A stretch of DNA of 64,000 nt from Streptomyces minutiscleroticus (GTDB lineage Bacteria; Actinomycetota; Actinomycetes; Streptomycetales; Streptomycetaceae). Numbering within the stretch: the stretch's first letter is position 1; every line of letters starts with the position of its first letter. The stretch lies in assembly GCF_014650875.1 (NCBI RefSeq), contig NZ_BMVU01000015.1, positions 62,001 through 126,000 on the forward strand, read 5' to 3'. This document shows positions 50,395-58,897 of this stretch, piece after piece. The notes beneath the pieces are model-generated. The model was not told where the DNA came from, searched no databases, and was given only the letters and a program-made list of their open reading frames with translations. A program made the translations under genes and the position numbers.

Positions 50395-51108
50395 ATGTTC
50401 TACTACGTGCTGAAGTACGTGCTTCTGGGACCGCTGCTGAGAGGGCTCTTCCGGCCCACGGTCCAGGGCCTGGACCACGTGCCGGCGACGGGCGCGGCCA
50501 TCGTCGCCGGCAACCACCTGTCCTTCTCGGACCACTTCCTGATGCCCGCGATCCTCAAGCGGCGCATCACCTTCCTCGCCAAGGCCGAGTACTTCACGGG
50601 GCCGGGCGTGAAGGGCCGCCTGACCGCCTTCTTCTTCCGCAGCGCCGGGCAGATCCCGGTGGACCGCTCGGGCAAGGAGGCCGGGCAGGCGGCGATCCGC
50701 GAGGGGCTGCGCGTGCTGCGCGGGGGCGACCTGCTCGGCATCTACCCCGAGGGCACCCGCTCGCACGACGGCCGGCTCTACAAGGGCAAGGTCGGCGTCG
50801 CGGTCATGGCCCTGAAGGCCGGGGTGCCGGTGGTGCCCTGCGCGATGATCGGCACGTTCGAGGCGCAGCCGCCCGGCCGGAAGATCCCCCGCGTCCGCCC
50901 GGTGGCGATCCGCTTCGGCGAGCCGCTGGACTTCTCCCGCTACGCCGGGATGGAGGACGAGAAGGCGGTGCTGCGCGCCGTCACCGACGAGATCATGTAC
51001 GCGATCCTGTCGCTGTCCGGGCAGGAGTACGTGGACCGCTACGCGGCGGACGTGAAGGCGGAGGCCGAGAAGAAGGACCGCAGGTTCCCCCGGATGCCGC
51101 TGAGCTGA
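50395..51108 (+). CDS. Lysophospholipid acyltransferase (PlsC-type)
   Basis: A 237-residue 1-acyl-glycerol-3-phosphate acyltransferase-like enzyme. Motif I is GNHLSFSDHF (HX4D, about residues 41-50), with GQIPVDRSGKEAG and LGIYPEGTRSHDGRLYKGKVGVA as motifs II and III, and VPVVPCAMIGTFEA as motif IV. It acylates lysophosphatidate or a similar acceptor at the inner membrane. A short hydrophobic start (MFYYVLKYVLLGPLLRGLF) may hold it to the membrane. GGTTGGAGGAGC precedes ATG at 50395. The Lys/Glu-rich tail is not conserved. Confidence 0.92.
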   Translation: MFYYVLKYVLLGPLLRGLFRPTVQGLDHVPATGAAIVAGNHLSFSDHFLMPAILKRRITFLAKAEYFTGPGVKGRLTAFFFRSAGQIPVDRSGKEAGQAAIREGLRVLRGGDLLGIYPEGTRSHDGRLYKGKVGVAVMALKAGVPVVPCAMIGTFEAQPPGRKIPRVRPVAIRFGEPLDFSRYAGMEDEKAVLRAVTDEIMYAILSLSGQEYVDRYAADVKAEAEKKDRRFPRMPLS

Positions 51109-51168
51109 CCGCTCTGCCCTCGGCAGAGGCCCCTGGGCACGCCCCGGCGGGGCGCCTACGGTCGCCCC

Positions 51169-52197
51169 ATGAGACGTGCGGTGGTGATCGGAGCGACAGG
51201 TCAGATCGGGCGCCCGGCGGTGCGCGCCCTGGCGCGGGACGGCTGGGAGGTGACGGCCGCCTCGCGCGGCGGCGGCCGGGACGGCACGTGGCCCGAGGGG
51301 GTGCGGGCGGTGCGCCTGGACCGCGAGGACGACGCGGCGCTGGCCGCGGTGGTCGGCGACGGCTGCGACCTGGTGGTCGACGTGGTCGCCTACGGGGAGC
51401 GGCACGCCCGCCGGCTGACCTCGCTGGCCGGACGGATCGGCTCGGCGGTGGTGGTCTCCAGCGTGTCGGTGTACGAGGACGGCGAGGGCCGCGGCTTCGA
51501 CACCCAGGCCGAGCCGGACGGCTTCCCCGTGTACCCGGTGCCGATCCCGGAGACGCAGCGCACGGTGGCGCCCGGCGGGGCGACGTACAGCACGGGCAAG
51601 GCGGCGCTGGAACGCGAGCTCCTCGCCGCCGGGGACCGGCTGCCGGCCACGCTGCTGCGGGCCGGCGCGGTCCACGGACCGCACTGCCGTACGCCCCGCG
51701 AGCTGTACTTCGTCAAGCGGAACCTGGACGGCCGCCGCCGGAGGTTCCTCGCGTACGGCGGGGAGAGCCGCTTCCACCCGGTGAGCGTGCACACCCTCGC
51801 CGAACTGATCCGGCTGGCCGCGGCCCGGCCGGGCTCCCGGGTCCTCAACGCCTGCGACGACGAGGCGCCGACGGTCGCGGAGATCGGCGCCGCGATCGAC
51901 GCGGTGATGGGGGTGGAGACGGAGACCGTCCTGCTCGACGGCGCGCCGGCGGGGCCGGTGGGCGACACCCCGTGGTCCGTGCCGGCGCCGGTGGTCTGCG
52001 ACATGTCGGCGGCCCGGCGCGAGCTCGGGTACCGCCCGGTGGTCCGCTACGCCGAAACGCTCCCGGAGACGGTCGGGTGGATCGAGCGCCGCCTGGCGGG
52101 CCGGGACTGGCGCGAGGCGTACCCGAGGATGTGGGAGGTGTACGGCGACCTGTTCGACTACGCGGCGGAGGACGCCTGGGCGGACGGCCGGGCGTAG
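51169..52197 (+). CDS. NAD-dependent epimerase/dehydratase family protein
   Basis: A 342-residue extended short-chain dehydrogenase. The NAD(P) loop is VIGATGQIGRPAVRAL (residues 5-20). In place of the usual YxxxK, ATYSTGKAALERELLA shows Tyr and Lys with the normal four-residue spacing. RFHPVSVHTLAELIRLAA and NACDDEAPTVAEIGAAID are the C-terminal substrate side. The reaction is not known; relatives reduce or epimerise nucleotide sugars or act as oxidoreductases. It stands alone and is followed by a strong bidirectional terminator. Confidence 0.82.
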   Translation: MRRAVVIGATGQIGRPAVRALARDGWEVTAASRGGGRDGTWPEGVRAVRLDREDDAALAAVVGDGCDLVVDVVAYGERHARRLTSLAGRIGSAVVVSSVSVYEDGEGRGFDTQAEPDGFPVYPVPIPETQRTVAPGGATYSTGKAALERELLAAGDRLPATLLRAGAVHGPHCRTPRELYFVKRNLDGRRRRFLAYGGESRFHPVSVHTLAELIRLAAARPGSRVLNACDDEAPTVAEIGAAIDAVMGVETETVLLDGAPAGPVGDTPWSVPAPVVCDMSAARRELGYRPVVRYAETLPETVGWIERRLAGRDWREAYPRMWEVYGDLFDYAAEDAWADGRA

Positions 52198-52231
52198 CCC
52201 CGGCCGCGGGCGCCCGCCGGGCCTGTCGCAC

Positions 52232-52270
52232 GGTGAGGGGGCGGCCGTACGCTCCGGCCGCCCCCTCACC
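52232..52270. terminator. Perfect 16-bp stem-loop between convergent genes
   Basis: GGTGAGGGGGCGGCCG (52232-52247) pairs with CGGCCGCCCCCTCACC (52255-52270) with a seven-base loop. It sits 34 bases past the epimerase stop and 16 before the peptidase stop, so it can terminate both converging transcripts. Confidence 0.9.
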
Positions 52271-52286
52271 CACTCCTCGCGGTCGC

Positions 52287-53882
52287 CTACGGCTTGGGCG
52301 TGGCGTGCGGGGCGCACGTCACGTCGGACCGGTCGGTCCCGCCGCTGAGCAGGTAGGTGTCCACGCGCGTGTTGACGCACGGGTTGGTCAGGTTGGTGAC
52401 GCCGTGCGAACCCGCGTCCTTCTCGGTGATCAGCCGCGAGCCCCTGAACCGCTTGTGCAGCTCGACGGCGCCCTCGTACGGGGTGGCGGCGTCGCGGGTG
52501 GACTGCACGATGAGCACGGCCGGCAGGCCCTTGCCGGTCCTGACCGTCACCGGCGTGCGCTGCGGCCCCGGCCAGGTGGCGCACGGCAGGTTCATCCAGG
52601 CGTTGGACCAGGTCAGGAAGGGGTAGTCCTTGTGCAGCCGGGTGTTGTCCCGGTCCCAGGTGCGCCAGTCGGTGGGCCACTTGGCGTCGGCGCACTCGAC
52701 AGCCGTGTAGACGGCGTTGCCGTTCTCCGAGGAGGCGTTGCCCGCGGTGTCGGACAGGTCAGGGGCGGCCGCGTCGACGAGCGCCTGCGTGTCCCCGGCG
52801 ACGTACGCGCTGAAGACCGTGGCGACCGGCACCCAGGAGGAGTCGTAGTACGGCGCGCTCTGGAAGAAGCCGATCAGCTCGGCGGGGCCGACGACGCCGC
52901 CGACGGGGTTCTTCTCGGCGGTGGCGCGCAGCTTCAGCCACTGGGCCTGGACCTCGGCCCGGGTGTCGCCGAGGTGGAAGGTCGCGTCGTTCTTCGCGAC
53001 CCAGTCCTGCCAGTCCTTCCAGCGGCGCTCGAAGGCGACGTCCTGGTCCAGGTTGGCCTGGTACCAGATCTTCTCCTTCGAGGGGTTCACGACGCTGTCG
53101 AGGACCATGCGGCGCACGTGGCCCGGGAAGAGGGTGCCGTAGACGGCGCCCAGGTACGTGCCGTACGAGACGCCCACGTAGTTGAGCTTCCTGTCACCGA
53201 GGGCGGCCCGGATGACGTCCAGGTCGCGGGCGGTGTTGGGCGTCGTCATGTGCGGCAGCATCCAGCCGCTGCGCTCGGCGCAGCCGTCCGCGTACTCGGC
53301 GGCGAGCTTGCGCTGGGCGCGCTTGTCCGCCTCGGAGTCCGGCACCGGGTCCGCCTTGGGCGCCTTGACGAACTCCTGCGGGTCGACGCAGGAGATGGGC
53401 GCCGAGTGGCCGACGCCGCGCGGGTCGAAGCCGACGAAGTCGTACGCCTTGGCCGCGTTGGCCCAGATGGCGTTCTTACTGGTCACCCGGGCCGGGAAGC
53501 GCAGACCCGAGCCGCCGGGGCCGCCGGGGTTGTAGACGAGGGAGCCCTGGCGGGCGTCGGCGCCGCCGGTGTTGCCGATGCGGTCCACGGCCAGCCTGAT
53601 CTTCTTGCCGTCGGGCCGGGCGTAGTCGAGCGGCACGGTCACCCAGCCGCACTGGATGGGCGCGGCGAGGCCCCAGTCCTCGGGGCAGTCCTTCCAGTCG
53701 ACGCCCGCCTTCGCGGCCCGGGCGGCGGCGATCGCGGCACCGCGGGCCTCGCGGTCCTGGCCGTGACGCGTGCCGGCGCTGGCCGACGGTGCCACCACGG
53801 CCCCGGCTATCAGTGTCGCGGTGACGAGCGCCCCGGCCGAGGCCAGTGCGGCCGCTCGTCTCGTCGCTGTCATGCCTGTCAA
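52287..53882 (-). CDS. Secreted tripeptidyl aminopeptidase-like alpha/beta hydrolase
   Basis: A 531-residue exported serine peptidase of the Streptomyces Tap/SlpD/SlpE group. The signal peptide is RRAAALASAGALVTATLIAGAVVAPSASAG, cleaved near residue 36. The alpha/beta core has the nucleophile elbow NYVGVSYGTYLGAVYG, an oxyanion YNPGGPGGSG and FDPRGVGHSAP. The TAP-like C-terminal domain has LIVQSTRDAATPYEGA (Asp) and DAGSHGV (His). It removes tripeptides from protein N-termini outside the cell. TTG at 53882 has GGAGG eight bases upstream; ATG at 53873 is three codons later without such spacing. Confidence 0.9.
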   Translation of the reverse strand: MTGMTATRRAAALASAGALVTATLIAGAVVAPSASAGTRHGQDREARGAAIAAARAAKAGVDWKDCPEDWGLAAPIQCGWVTVPLDYARPDGKKIRLAVDRIGNTGGADARQGSLVYNPGGPGGSGLRFPARVTSKNAIWANAAKAYDFVGFDPRGVGHSAPISCVDPQEFVKAPKADPVPDSEADKRAQRKLAAEYADGCAERSGWMLPHMTTPNTARDLDVIRAALGDRKLNYVGVSYGTYLGAVYGTLFPGHVRRMVLDSVVNPSKEKIWYQANLDQDVAFERRWKDWQDWVAKNDATFHLGDTRAEVQAQWLKLRATAEKNPVGGVVGPAELIGFFQSAPYYDSSWVPVATVFSAYVAGDTQALVDAAAPDLSDTAGNASSENGNAVYTAVECADAKWPTDWRTWDRDNTRLHKDYPFLTWSNAWMNLPCATWPGPQRTPVTVRTGKGLPAVLIVQSTRDAATPYEGAVELHKRFRGSRLITEKDAGSHGVTNLTNPCVNTRVDTYLLSGGTDRSDVTCAPHATPKP

Positions 53883-54019
53883 GTGGAGATCCTCCCCCTG
53901 CGTGGATGCGTCCGGCAGAAGGATCCTTCCTGCTGTGCGCTTCCTGTGGACAGGGGGTGTGCGGCTTCTTTGCCAATCCGATAATCATGCGCACCGCTCC
54001 GTTGAACGGTGCACGACGC

Positions 54020-54775
54020 CTACCCGAACTCGCGCAGCGCCTCGTCGAGCACCCGGCGCACCCGCAGGGCGTCGGCGCCGAGCGCGGTCACCAGGACACC
54101 GGGACCGGGCAGCGGGGTGAGCGCGGCGGACTCCCCCAGCGGCCGGGCCGCGACGGGGCTCTCCCCGAACTCCGGCCGTACGACCACGAGCTGGCCCACC
54201 GCCCGGCATCCGGCGAGCACGGCGGGCCCGTCCCAGCCGCCCGGGGCGCCGGGCCCGCAGGACAGCTCCTGCTCCAGCAGCGCACGCCCGCCGGCGTACA
54301 CGCTCAGCCGGCTGGTCAGCCGCCCCGGCCGCTCCCCGGCCCGGCCGAGCGCCTGCTCCTCGCGCAGCACGAGCCGTCCGCCCGCCGCGACGTCGGCCCG
54401 CGTGGTGACGGCCAGCTCGCTGCCCTGCGCGGAGATCAGCTGCTCGGGCAGCCAGCGCAGTTCCGCGTCCGCGCCGACCGTGAGCCGCACGTCGTACCGG
54501 GCGGCGTCCTTCGCCTGCCCCGGCAGCGCGATGGTGGCGGCCGCCGACCCGACGTGGAGCCGCGCCCCGGCCCCCGCCTCGGCCTCGACGGCGAGGCGGT
54601 CACCGCCGAGCGGTCCGCTCATCGCGCCGACCAGCATCACGCGCGCCTCGGCGCCGTGCGCCCGGACGCGGCGCAGCGCGAGCGGCCCCTCGCCCGCCAG
54701 CACGGGCAGCGCCGTGCCACCGCGCCCGTCGGCGCGGGCGCGCACGCGCGCGGTGGCACGGACCCCGGAGGTCAC
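54020..54775 (-). CDS. ureD: Urease accessory protein UreD
   Basis: A 251-residue urease accessory protein (UreD/UreH). Recognisable parts are VRAHGAEARVMLVGAMSGPLGGDRLAVEAEAGAGARLHVGSAAAT, LRWLPEQLISAQGSELAVTTRADV and GRLVLREEQALGRAGE. It binds apo-urease and, with UreF and UreG, inserts nickel into the UreC active site. I chose GTG at 54775, which overlaps the ureG stop by four bases (GTGA); the frame extends three codons further. It is the last gene of the cluster. Confidence 0.9.
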   Translation of the reverse strand: MTSGVRATARVRARADGRGGTALPVLAGEGPLALRRVRAHGAEARVMLVGAMSGPLGGDRLAVEAEAGAGARLHVGSAAATIALPGQAKDAARYDVRLTVGADAELRWLPEQLISAQGSELAVTTRADVAAGGRLVLREEQALGRAGERPGRLTSRLSVYAGGRALLEQELSCGPGAPGGWDGPAVLAGCRAVGQLVVVRPEFGESPVAARPLGESAALTPLPGPGVLVTALGADALRVRRVLDEALREFG

Positions 54776-55464
54776 GCCGTCCACGCGGCGACCCGCCCCC
54801 GCACCCAGTCCGCGACCTCGCCGACCCCGCCCTCACCGCGCAGCGACTGGAGCACGACCGGCAGCTCCGCCCGCTGCGCCTTCGCGTCCGCCGCCATCCG
54901 TCCCAGGTCGGACCCCACGTACGGGGCGAGGTCGGTCTTGTTGATCACGAGCAGGTCGGCCGTGGTGACGCCCGGCCCGCCCTTGCGCGGGATGTCGTCG
55001 CCGCCGGCCACGTCGATGACGAAGACCTGCGCGTCGACGAGCCCCTTGGAGAAGGTGGCGGTGAGGTTGTCGCCGCCGGACTCGACGAGGATCAGGTCCA
55101 GCGGCCCGGCCTCGTCCTCCAGGTCCTCGACGGCCTCCAGGTTGGCGGAGATGTCGTCGCGGATCGCGGTGTGCGGGCAGGCCCCGGTCTCCACGGCGGT
55201 GATCCGCTCCGGCGGCAGCACGGCCTCCCGCAGCAGGAACTCGGCGTCCTCGCGCGTGTAGATGTCGTTGGTGACGACGGCGAGGGACAGCTCGTCGCGC
55301 AGGGCGCGGCAGAGCGCGGCGACGGTCGCGGTCTTCCCCGACCCGACGGGCCCGCCGAGTCCGATCCGCAGCGCCCGCCGGCTGCCGTCGGACCGGAACG
55401 CGTCGGCACCGAGGGCGGCGGGCCCGTCGTGGGAGTGGGCGGCCGGGGAGTGGTCGAGGTGCAT
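54772..55464 (-). CDS. ureG: Urease accessory GTPase UreG
   Basis: A 230-residue SIMIBI GTPase that powers nickel delivery to urease. The P-loop is GLGGPVGSGKTATV (about residues 35-48). VVTNDIYTREDAEFL, VETGACPHTAIRDD with the metal-binding CPH, LILVESGGDNLTATFS and the NKTD guanine motif all match. The first 30 residues contain several His (MHLDHS, AAHSHD), a short nickel-store-like leader. ATG at 55464 has GGAG six bases upstream. A 380-base repeat-rich gap separates it from ureF. Confidence 0.95.
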   Translation of the reverse strand: MHLDHSPAAHSHDGPAALGADAFRSDGSRRALRIGLGGPVGSGKTATVAALCRALRDELSLAVVTNDIYTREDAEFLLREAVLPPERITAVETGACPHTAIRDDISANLEAVEDLEDEAGPLDLILVESGGDNLTATFSKGLVDAQVFVIDVAGGDDIPRKGGPGVTTADLLVINKTDLAPYVGSDLGRMAADAKAQRAELPVVLQSLRGEGGVGEVADWVRGRVAAWTA

Positions 55465-55844
55465 GGAAGGCTCCATTCGTGTGTCGGTGTCGGGTACTGG
55501 AGGGACGGGCCCGGTGGGGAGGCCCCGACCGGGTCGGCGTCCACGGCAGGGCCGGCTGGTGACCCCCGGCCGGGGACCGCCAGCCCGTCCGGCGCTTGAG
55601 GACGAGCCCGTTCAGGGCGGCCGGGGGTCCGGGGGCGGAGTCCCCGAATCCGGAACCGGGGCCGGGGCGTCCCCGTATGGACGGGGTCCGGGGCGGGGCC
55701 CCGAGTCCGAGGGCCCCGGAACCGGCGGGCTCCGGGGCGGAGCCCCGAACCCTGCGGGGACCCAGGGGCGGAGGCCCGGAACCGCCGGGGCCCGGGGGCC
55801 GTGCCCCCGCGTCGGGGAGGGTGCGGCCCCCCGGGGCCGCACCC
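55465..55844. repeat. Dispersed Streptomyces-type repeat inserted between ureF and ureG
   Basis: The stretch CAGCCCGTCCGGCGCTTGAG (from 55581) followed by GACGAGCCCGTTCAGGG and GGGGGTCCGGGGGC is a string I know as a common intergenic repeat in Streptomyces genomes. It continues as tandem imperfect hairpin units: CCGGGGCGGGGCCCCGAG, CCGGGGCGGAGCCCCGAA, CAGGGGCGGAGGCCCGGAA and CCGGGGGCCGTGCCCC, to about 55845. No coding frame is credible. The strong stem-loops could reduce ureG-ureD expression relative to ureABCF. Confidence 0.75.
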
Positions 55845-56519
55845 CTACGACGCGAACAGCCGCACGCCCCACGCGGCGTGCCCCTCCGCCCCGATCTCCA
55901 GCCAGGGCGCCGCCCCCGAGGGCAGCGCGCCCGCCCCCTCGTCGAGTGCCCGCCGCCCCGCCTCGGCCGCCGCCCCGGCCACCCGGTCCACCTCGGGCGC
56001 CAGCCGCGCCAGTACGGCCGTCGCCTCGAACGGGTCGAGGCTCAGCAGCCGCACCGTCGCGGTGGCGGGCCCGCTGACGCTCTCGTACGCGCAGCAGTAC
56101 GCGGCGTCGTCCGCCCCGAGCCCCGCGGCCCGCGCGGCCACGCCCAGCACGACCGGCTGGTGCGCCCCCTTGGGGAACCGCCGCGCCAGGTCGTCCAGCT
56201 CGGCGGACGGCCAGGCGGCGCGGGCGGCCCGCGTCAGCTGCCGCCCGAGCCGCCGCCCCGCGACGCGCAGCGCCGCCGACGGCGTGCGCGCGTCCGCCGC
56301 GACGTCCAGCTCGCCCGGGTCGATCCCCAGCGCGGCGGCCGCGGCGAGCCCGGCCGACACCAGGCCCGACGTGTGCAGCCGCCCCCGGCAGAACTCCTCC
56401 AGGCTCGCGGCCCCGGTGACCCGCCCGGCCCTGACGGCCGCCTCGGCACCGCCGGAGTGGGCGTGCCCCCCGGCGGGGAACCGGCCGTCGGCCAGCACGA
56501 GCAGTGCGGCGCGTCCCAT
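55845..56519 (-). CDS. ureF: Urease accessory protein UreF
   Basis: A 224-residue all-helical urease accessory protein. Family features are LLVLADGRFPAGGHAHSGGAEAAV at the N-terminus, FCRGRLHTSGLVSAGLAAAAAL, and QPVVLGVAARAAGLGADDAAYCCAYESVSGPATATVRLLSLDP. With UreD and UreG it forms the complex that loads nickel into urease and checks GTPase activity. It ends in GVRLFAS. It lies 33 bases after ureC and before the repeat-filled gap. ATG at 56519 is the only sensible start. Confidence 0.93.
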   Translation of the reverse strand: MGRAALLVLADGRFPAGGHAHSGGAEAAVRAGRVTGAASLEEFCRGRLHTSGLVSAGLAAAAALGIDPGELDVAADARTPSAALRVAGRRLGRQLTRAARAAWPSAELDDLARRFPKGAHQPVVLGVAARAAGLGADDAAYCCAYESVSGPATATVRLLSLDPFEATAVLARLAPEVDRVAGAAAEAGRRALDEGAGALPSGAAPWLEIGAEGHAAWGVRLFAS

Positions 56520-56552
56520 CAGGCTCCACCTCCCATCGGGTCCCGGCCTCCG

Positions 56553-58274
56553 TCAGAAGAGGAAGTAGCGCTGGGCCATCGGCAGTTCCGCGGCCGGCGT
56601 CGCCTCGACGAGTTCGCCGTCGATGTGCACGGCGAAGCTGTCGGGGTCCACCCGGACCTCGGGCCGCGCGTCGTTCTCGCGCAGGTCGGCCTTGGTCACC
56701 CCGCGCGTCGACTCGATCGCCACGAACCGCTTCCCGAGCCCCAGCCGCTCCGGCAGCCCGTCCTCGATCGCGAGCGGCGCGACGAAGTTGAAGGAGTTGG
56801 CCTCGGGTGCCCGCCCGGTCGCCCCGTACATGGGCCGGGGCAGGACGGGCTGCGGCGTCGGGATGGAGGCGTTGGCGTCGCCCATCTGCGCGTACGCGAT
56901 CTGCCCGCCCTTGAGCACGAGCAGCGGCCTGACGCCGAAGAACGCGGGCTCCCACAGCACCAGGTCGGCGAGCTTGCCGGTCTCCACCGAGCCGATCTCG
57001 CGGGCGAGGCCCTGGGCGAGCGCCGGGTTGATCGTGTACTTGGCGACGTAGCGGCGTACGCGGTGGTTGTCGGCCCGCCCGTCGCCGGGCAGCGCGCCGC
57101 GCCGCCGCTTCATCACGTGCGCGGTCTGCCAGGTCCGCATGATCACCTCGCCCACCCGGCCCATGGCCTGGGAGTCGGAGGAGATGATCGAGATGGCGCC
57201 GAGGTCGTGCAGGATGTCCTCGGCGCCGATGGTCGAGGGCCGGATGCGCGACTCTGCGAAGGCCAGGTCCTCGGGGACGGCCGGGTTGAGGTGGTGGCAG
57301 ACCATCAGCATGTCGAGGTGTTCCTCGGCGGTGTTGACGGTGAACGGCCGGGTCGGATTGGTGGAGCTGGGCAGCACGTGCGGCTCGGAGACGACGGTCA
57401 TGATGTCGGGCGCGTGCCCGCCGCCGGCGCCCTCCGTGTGGTACGCGTGGATGCCGCGCCCGGCGATCGCGGCGAGCGTGTCGCCCACGAAACCGGCCTC
57501 GTTGAGGGTGTCCGTGTGGATGGCGACCTGGATGCCGGTCCGCTCGGCGACGGTCAGCGAGGCGTCGATCACGGCGGGCGTGGAGCCCCAGTCCTCGTGC
57601 AGTTTCAGGCCGAGGGCGCCGCCGCGGATCTGCGAGAGCATCGCCTCCTCGGAGACGGTGTTGCCCTTGCCGAGGAACCCGATGTTGAGCGGGTACCGCT
57701 CCATCGCCGCCAGCATCCGGGCCAGGTGCCAGGGGCCGGGCGTGACGGTGGTGGCCTTGGAGCCCTCGGCCGGTCCGGTGCCGCCGCCGACGAGCGTGGT
57801 GACGCCGGCCGCGAGGGCCTCGTCGGCGATCTGCGGGCAGATGAAGTGGACGTGGGCGTCGACGGCGCCCGCGGTGACGATCCGTCCGTTGCCCGCGATC
57901 ACCTCGGTCTCGGGGCCGATGACGAGGTCGGGGTGGACGCCGTCCATGGTGTCCGGGTTGCCGGCCTTGCCGATGCCGGTGATCCGGCCGTCCCGGATGC
58001 CGATGTCGGCCTTGACCACGCCCCAGTGGTCGACGATCACCGCACCGGTGACGACGGTGTCGGGCGTGCCCTCGGCGCGGGTGGCGCGCGACTGGCCCAT
58101 GGACTCGCGGATGACCTTGCCGCCGCCGAACACCGCCTCGTCCCCGGCGTGTCCGGGCCCGCCGGAGCGGTCCTCCTCGATCTCGATCAGCAGATCCGTG
58201 TCCGCGAGCCGGATGCGGTCCCCGGTGGTGGGTCCGAACAGGTCGGCGTACGCGGCGCGCGACAGTTCAGGCAT
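56553..58274 (-). CDS. ureC: Urease subunit alpha (catalytic)
   Basis: A 573-residue urease alpha subunit, which hydrolyses urea to ammonia and carbamate at a di-nickel centre. The nickel-binding HVHF motif is in AVDAHVHFICPQIADEA; the carbamylated Lys is in GALGLKLHEDWG; substrate and proton-transfer His lie in LMVCHHLNP. The flap Cys, usually in MVCHHL, is present. GTGPAEGSKATT is typical of the family. ATG at 58274 has GGAGG eight bases upstream and overlaps the ureB stop by eight bases. It assembles with UreA and UreB as a trimer of heterotrimers. Confidence 0.97.
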   Translation of the reverse strand: MPELSRAAYADLFGPTTGDRIRLADTDLLIEIEEDRSGGPGHAGDEAVFGGGKVIRESMGQSRATRAEGTPDTVVTGAVIVDHWGVVKADIGIRDGRITGIGKAGNPDTMDGVHPDLVIGPETEVIAGNGRIVTAGAVDAHVHFICPQIADEALAAGVTTLVGGGTGPAEGSKATTVTPGPWHLARMLAAMERYPLNIGFLGKGNTVSEEAMLSQIRGGALGLKLHEDWGSTPAVIDASLTVAERTGIQVAIHTDTLNEAGFVGDTLAAIAGRGIHAYHTEGAGGGHAPDIMTVVSEPHVLPSSTNPTRPFTVNTAEEHLDMLMVCHHLNPAVPEDLAFAESRIRPSTIGAEDILHDLGAISIISSDSQAMGRVGEVIMRTWQTAHVMKRRRGALPGDGRADNHRVRRYVAKYTINPALAQGLAREIGSVETGKLADLVLWEPAFFGVRPLLVLKGGQIAYAQMGDANASIPTPQPVLPRPMYGATGRAPEANSFNFVAPLAIEDGLPERLGLGKRFVAIESTRGVTKADLRENDARPEVRVDPDSFAVHIDGELVEATPAAELPMAQRYFLF

Positions 58275-58578
58275 CGAGGGCACCTCCGGTCTCCCCGCGC
58301 AGACCGGGCACCACGCGGGCGCCGGCGAGCGGGACGAGTTCGACGTCGACGGGGATGCCCGGCTCGAAGCGGACCGCGGTGCCGGCGGCGACGTTGAGCC
58401 GCTTGCCGCGCGCGGCGGCCCGGTCGAAGTCCAGACCGGGGTTGGCCTCGGCGAAGTGGTAGTGGGAGCCGACCTGGACGGGCCGGTCGGCGGCGTTGAG
58501 CACGGTGAGCCGGGTGACCTCGCGGCCCTCGTTGAAGGCGACGGGCTCCTCCGCGTACAGGATCTCTCCGGGGATCAT
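58267..58578 (-). CDS. ureB: Urease subunit beta
   Basis: A 103-residue urease beta subunit. Conserved segments are MIPGEILYAEEPVAFNEGRE, VLNAADRPVQVGSHYHFAEANPGLDFDRAAARGKRLNVAAGTAVRFEPG and the C-terminal VELVPLAGARVVPGLRGE. The length is standard for a separate beta subunit (not fused to gamma). It overlaps ureC by eight bases and follows ureA by 16 bases, so the three structural subunits should be made in equal amounts. Confidence 0.97.
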   Translation of the reverse strand: MIPGEILYAEEPVAFNEGREVTRLTVLNAADRPVQVGSHYHFAEANPGLDFDRAAARGKRLNVAAGTAVRFEPGIPVDVELVPLAGARVVPGLRGETGGALDA

Positions 58579-58594
58579 GGCGGCCTCTCCCCCG

Positions 58595-58897
58595 TCAGAC
58601 GATCGGGTCGTGGACGGTGACGAGCTTGGTGCCGTCCGGGAAGGTCGCCTCGACCTGGACGTCGTGGATCATCTCGGGAACGCCCTCCATGACGTCGTCG
58701 CGCGTGAGCAGTTCGCGCCCGGAGGCCATGAGCTCGGCGACGGTCCGGCCGTCCCGGGCGCCCTCCAGGACGTGCGAGGTGATCAGGGCGACGGCCTCGG
58801 GGTGATTGAGCCTCAGCCCGCGGGCGCGGCGCTTGTCGGCCACGTCGGCGGCCACGTGGATGAGCAGCCTCTCCTGCTCGTGCGGGGTCAGTTGCAC
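58595..58897 (-). CDS. ureA: Urease subunit gamma
   Basis: A 100-residue urease gamma subunit, the exact usual length. It reads QLTPHEQERLLIHVAADVADKRRARGLRLNHPEAVALITSHVLEGARDGRTVAELM, with GVPEMIHDVQVEATFPDGTKLVTVHDPI at the end. The start is GTG at 58897, giving VQLTPHEQ where other bacteria have MQLTPHEQ; GAGG lies nine bases upstream. It is the first gene of ureABCFGD. A GlnR-like box lies about 175 bases upstream, so nitrogen control is likely. Confidence 0.96.
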   Translation of the reverse strand: MQLTPHEQERLLIHVAADVADKRRARGLRLNHPEAVALITSHVLEGARDGRTVAELMASGRELLTRDDVMEGVPEMIHDVQVEATFPDGTKLVTVHDPIV

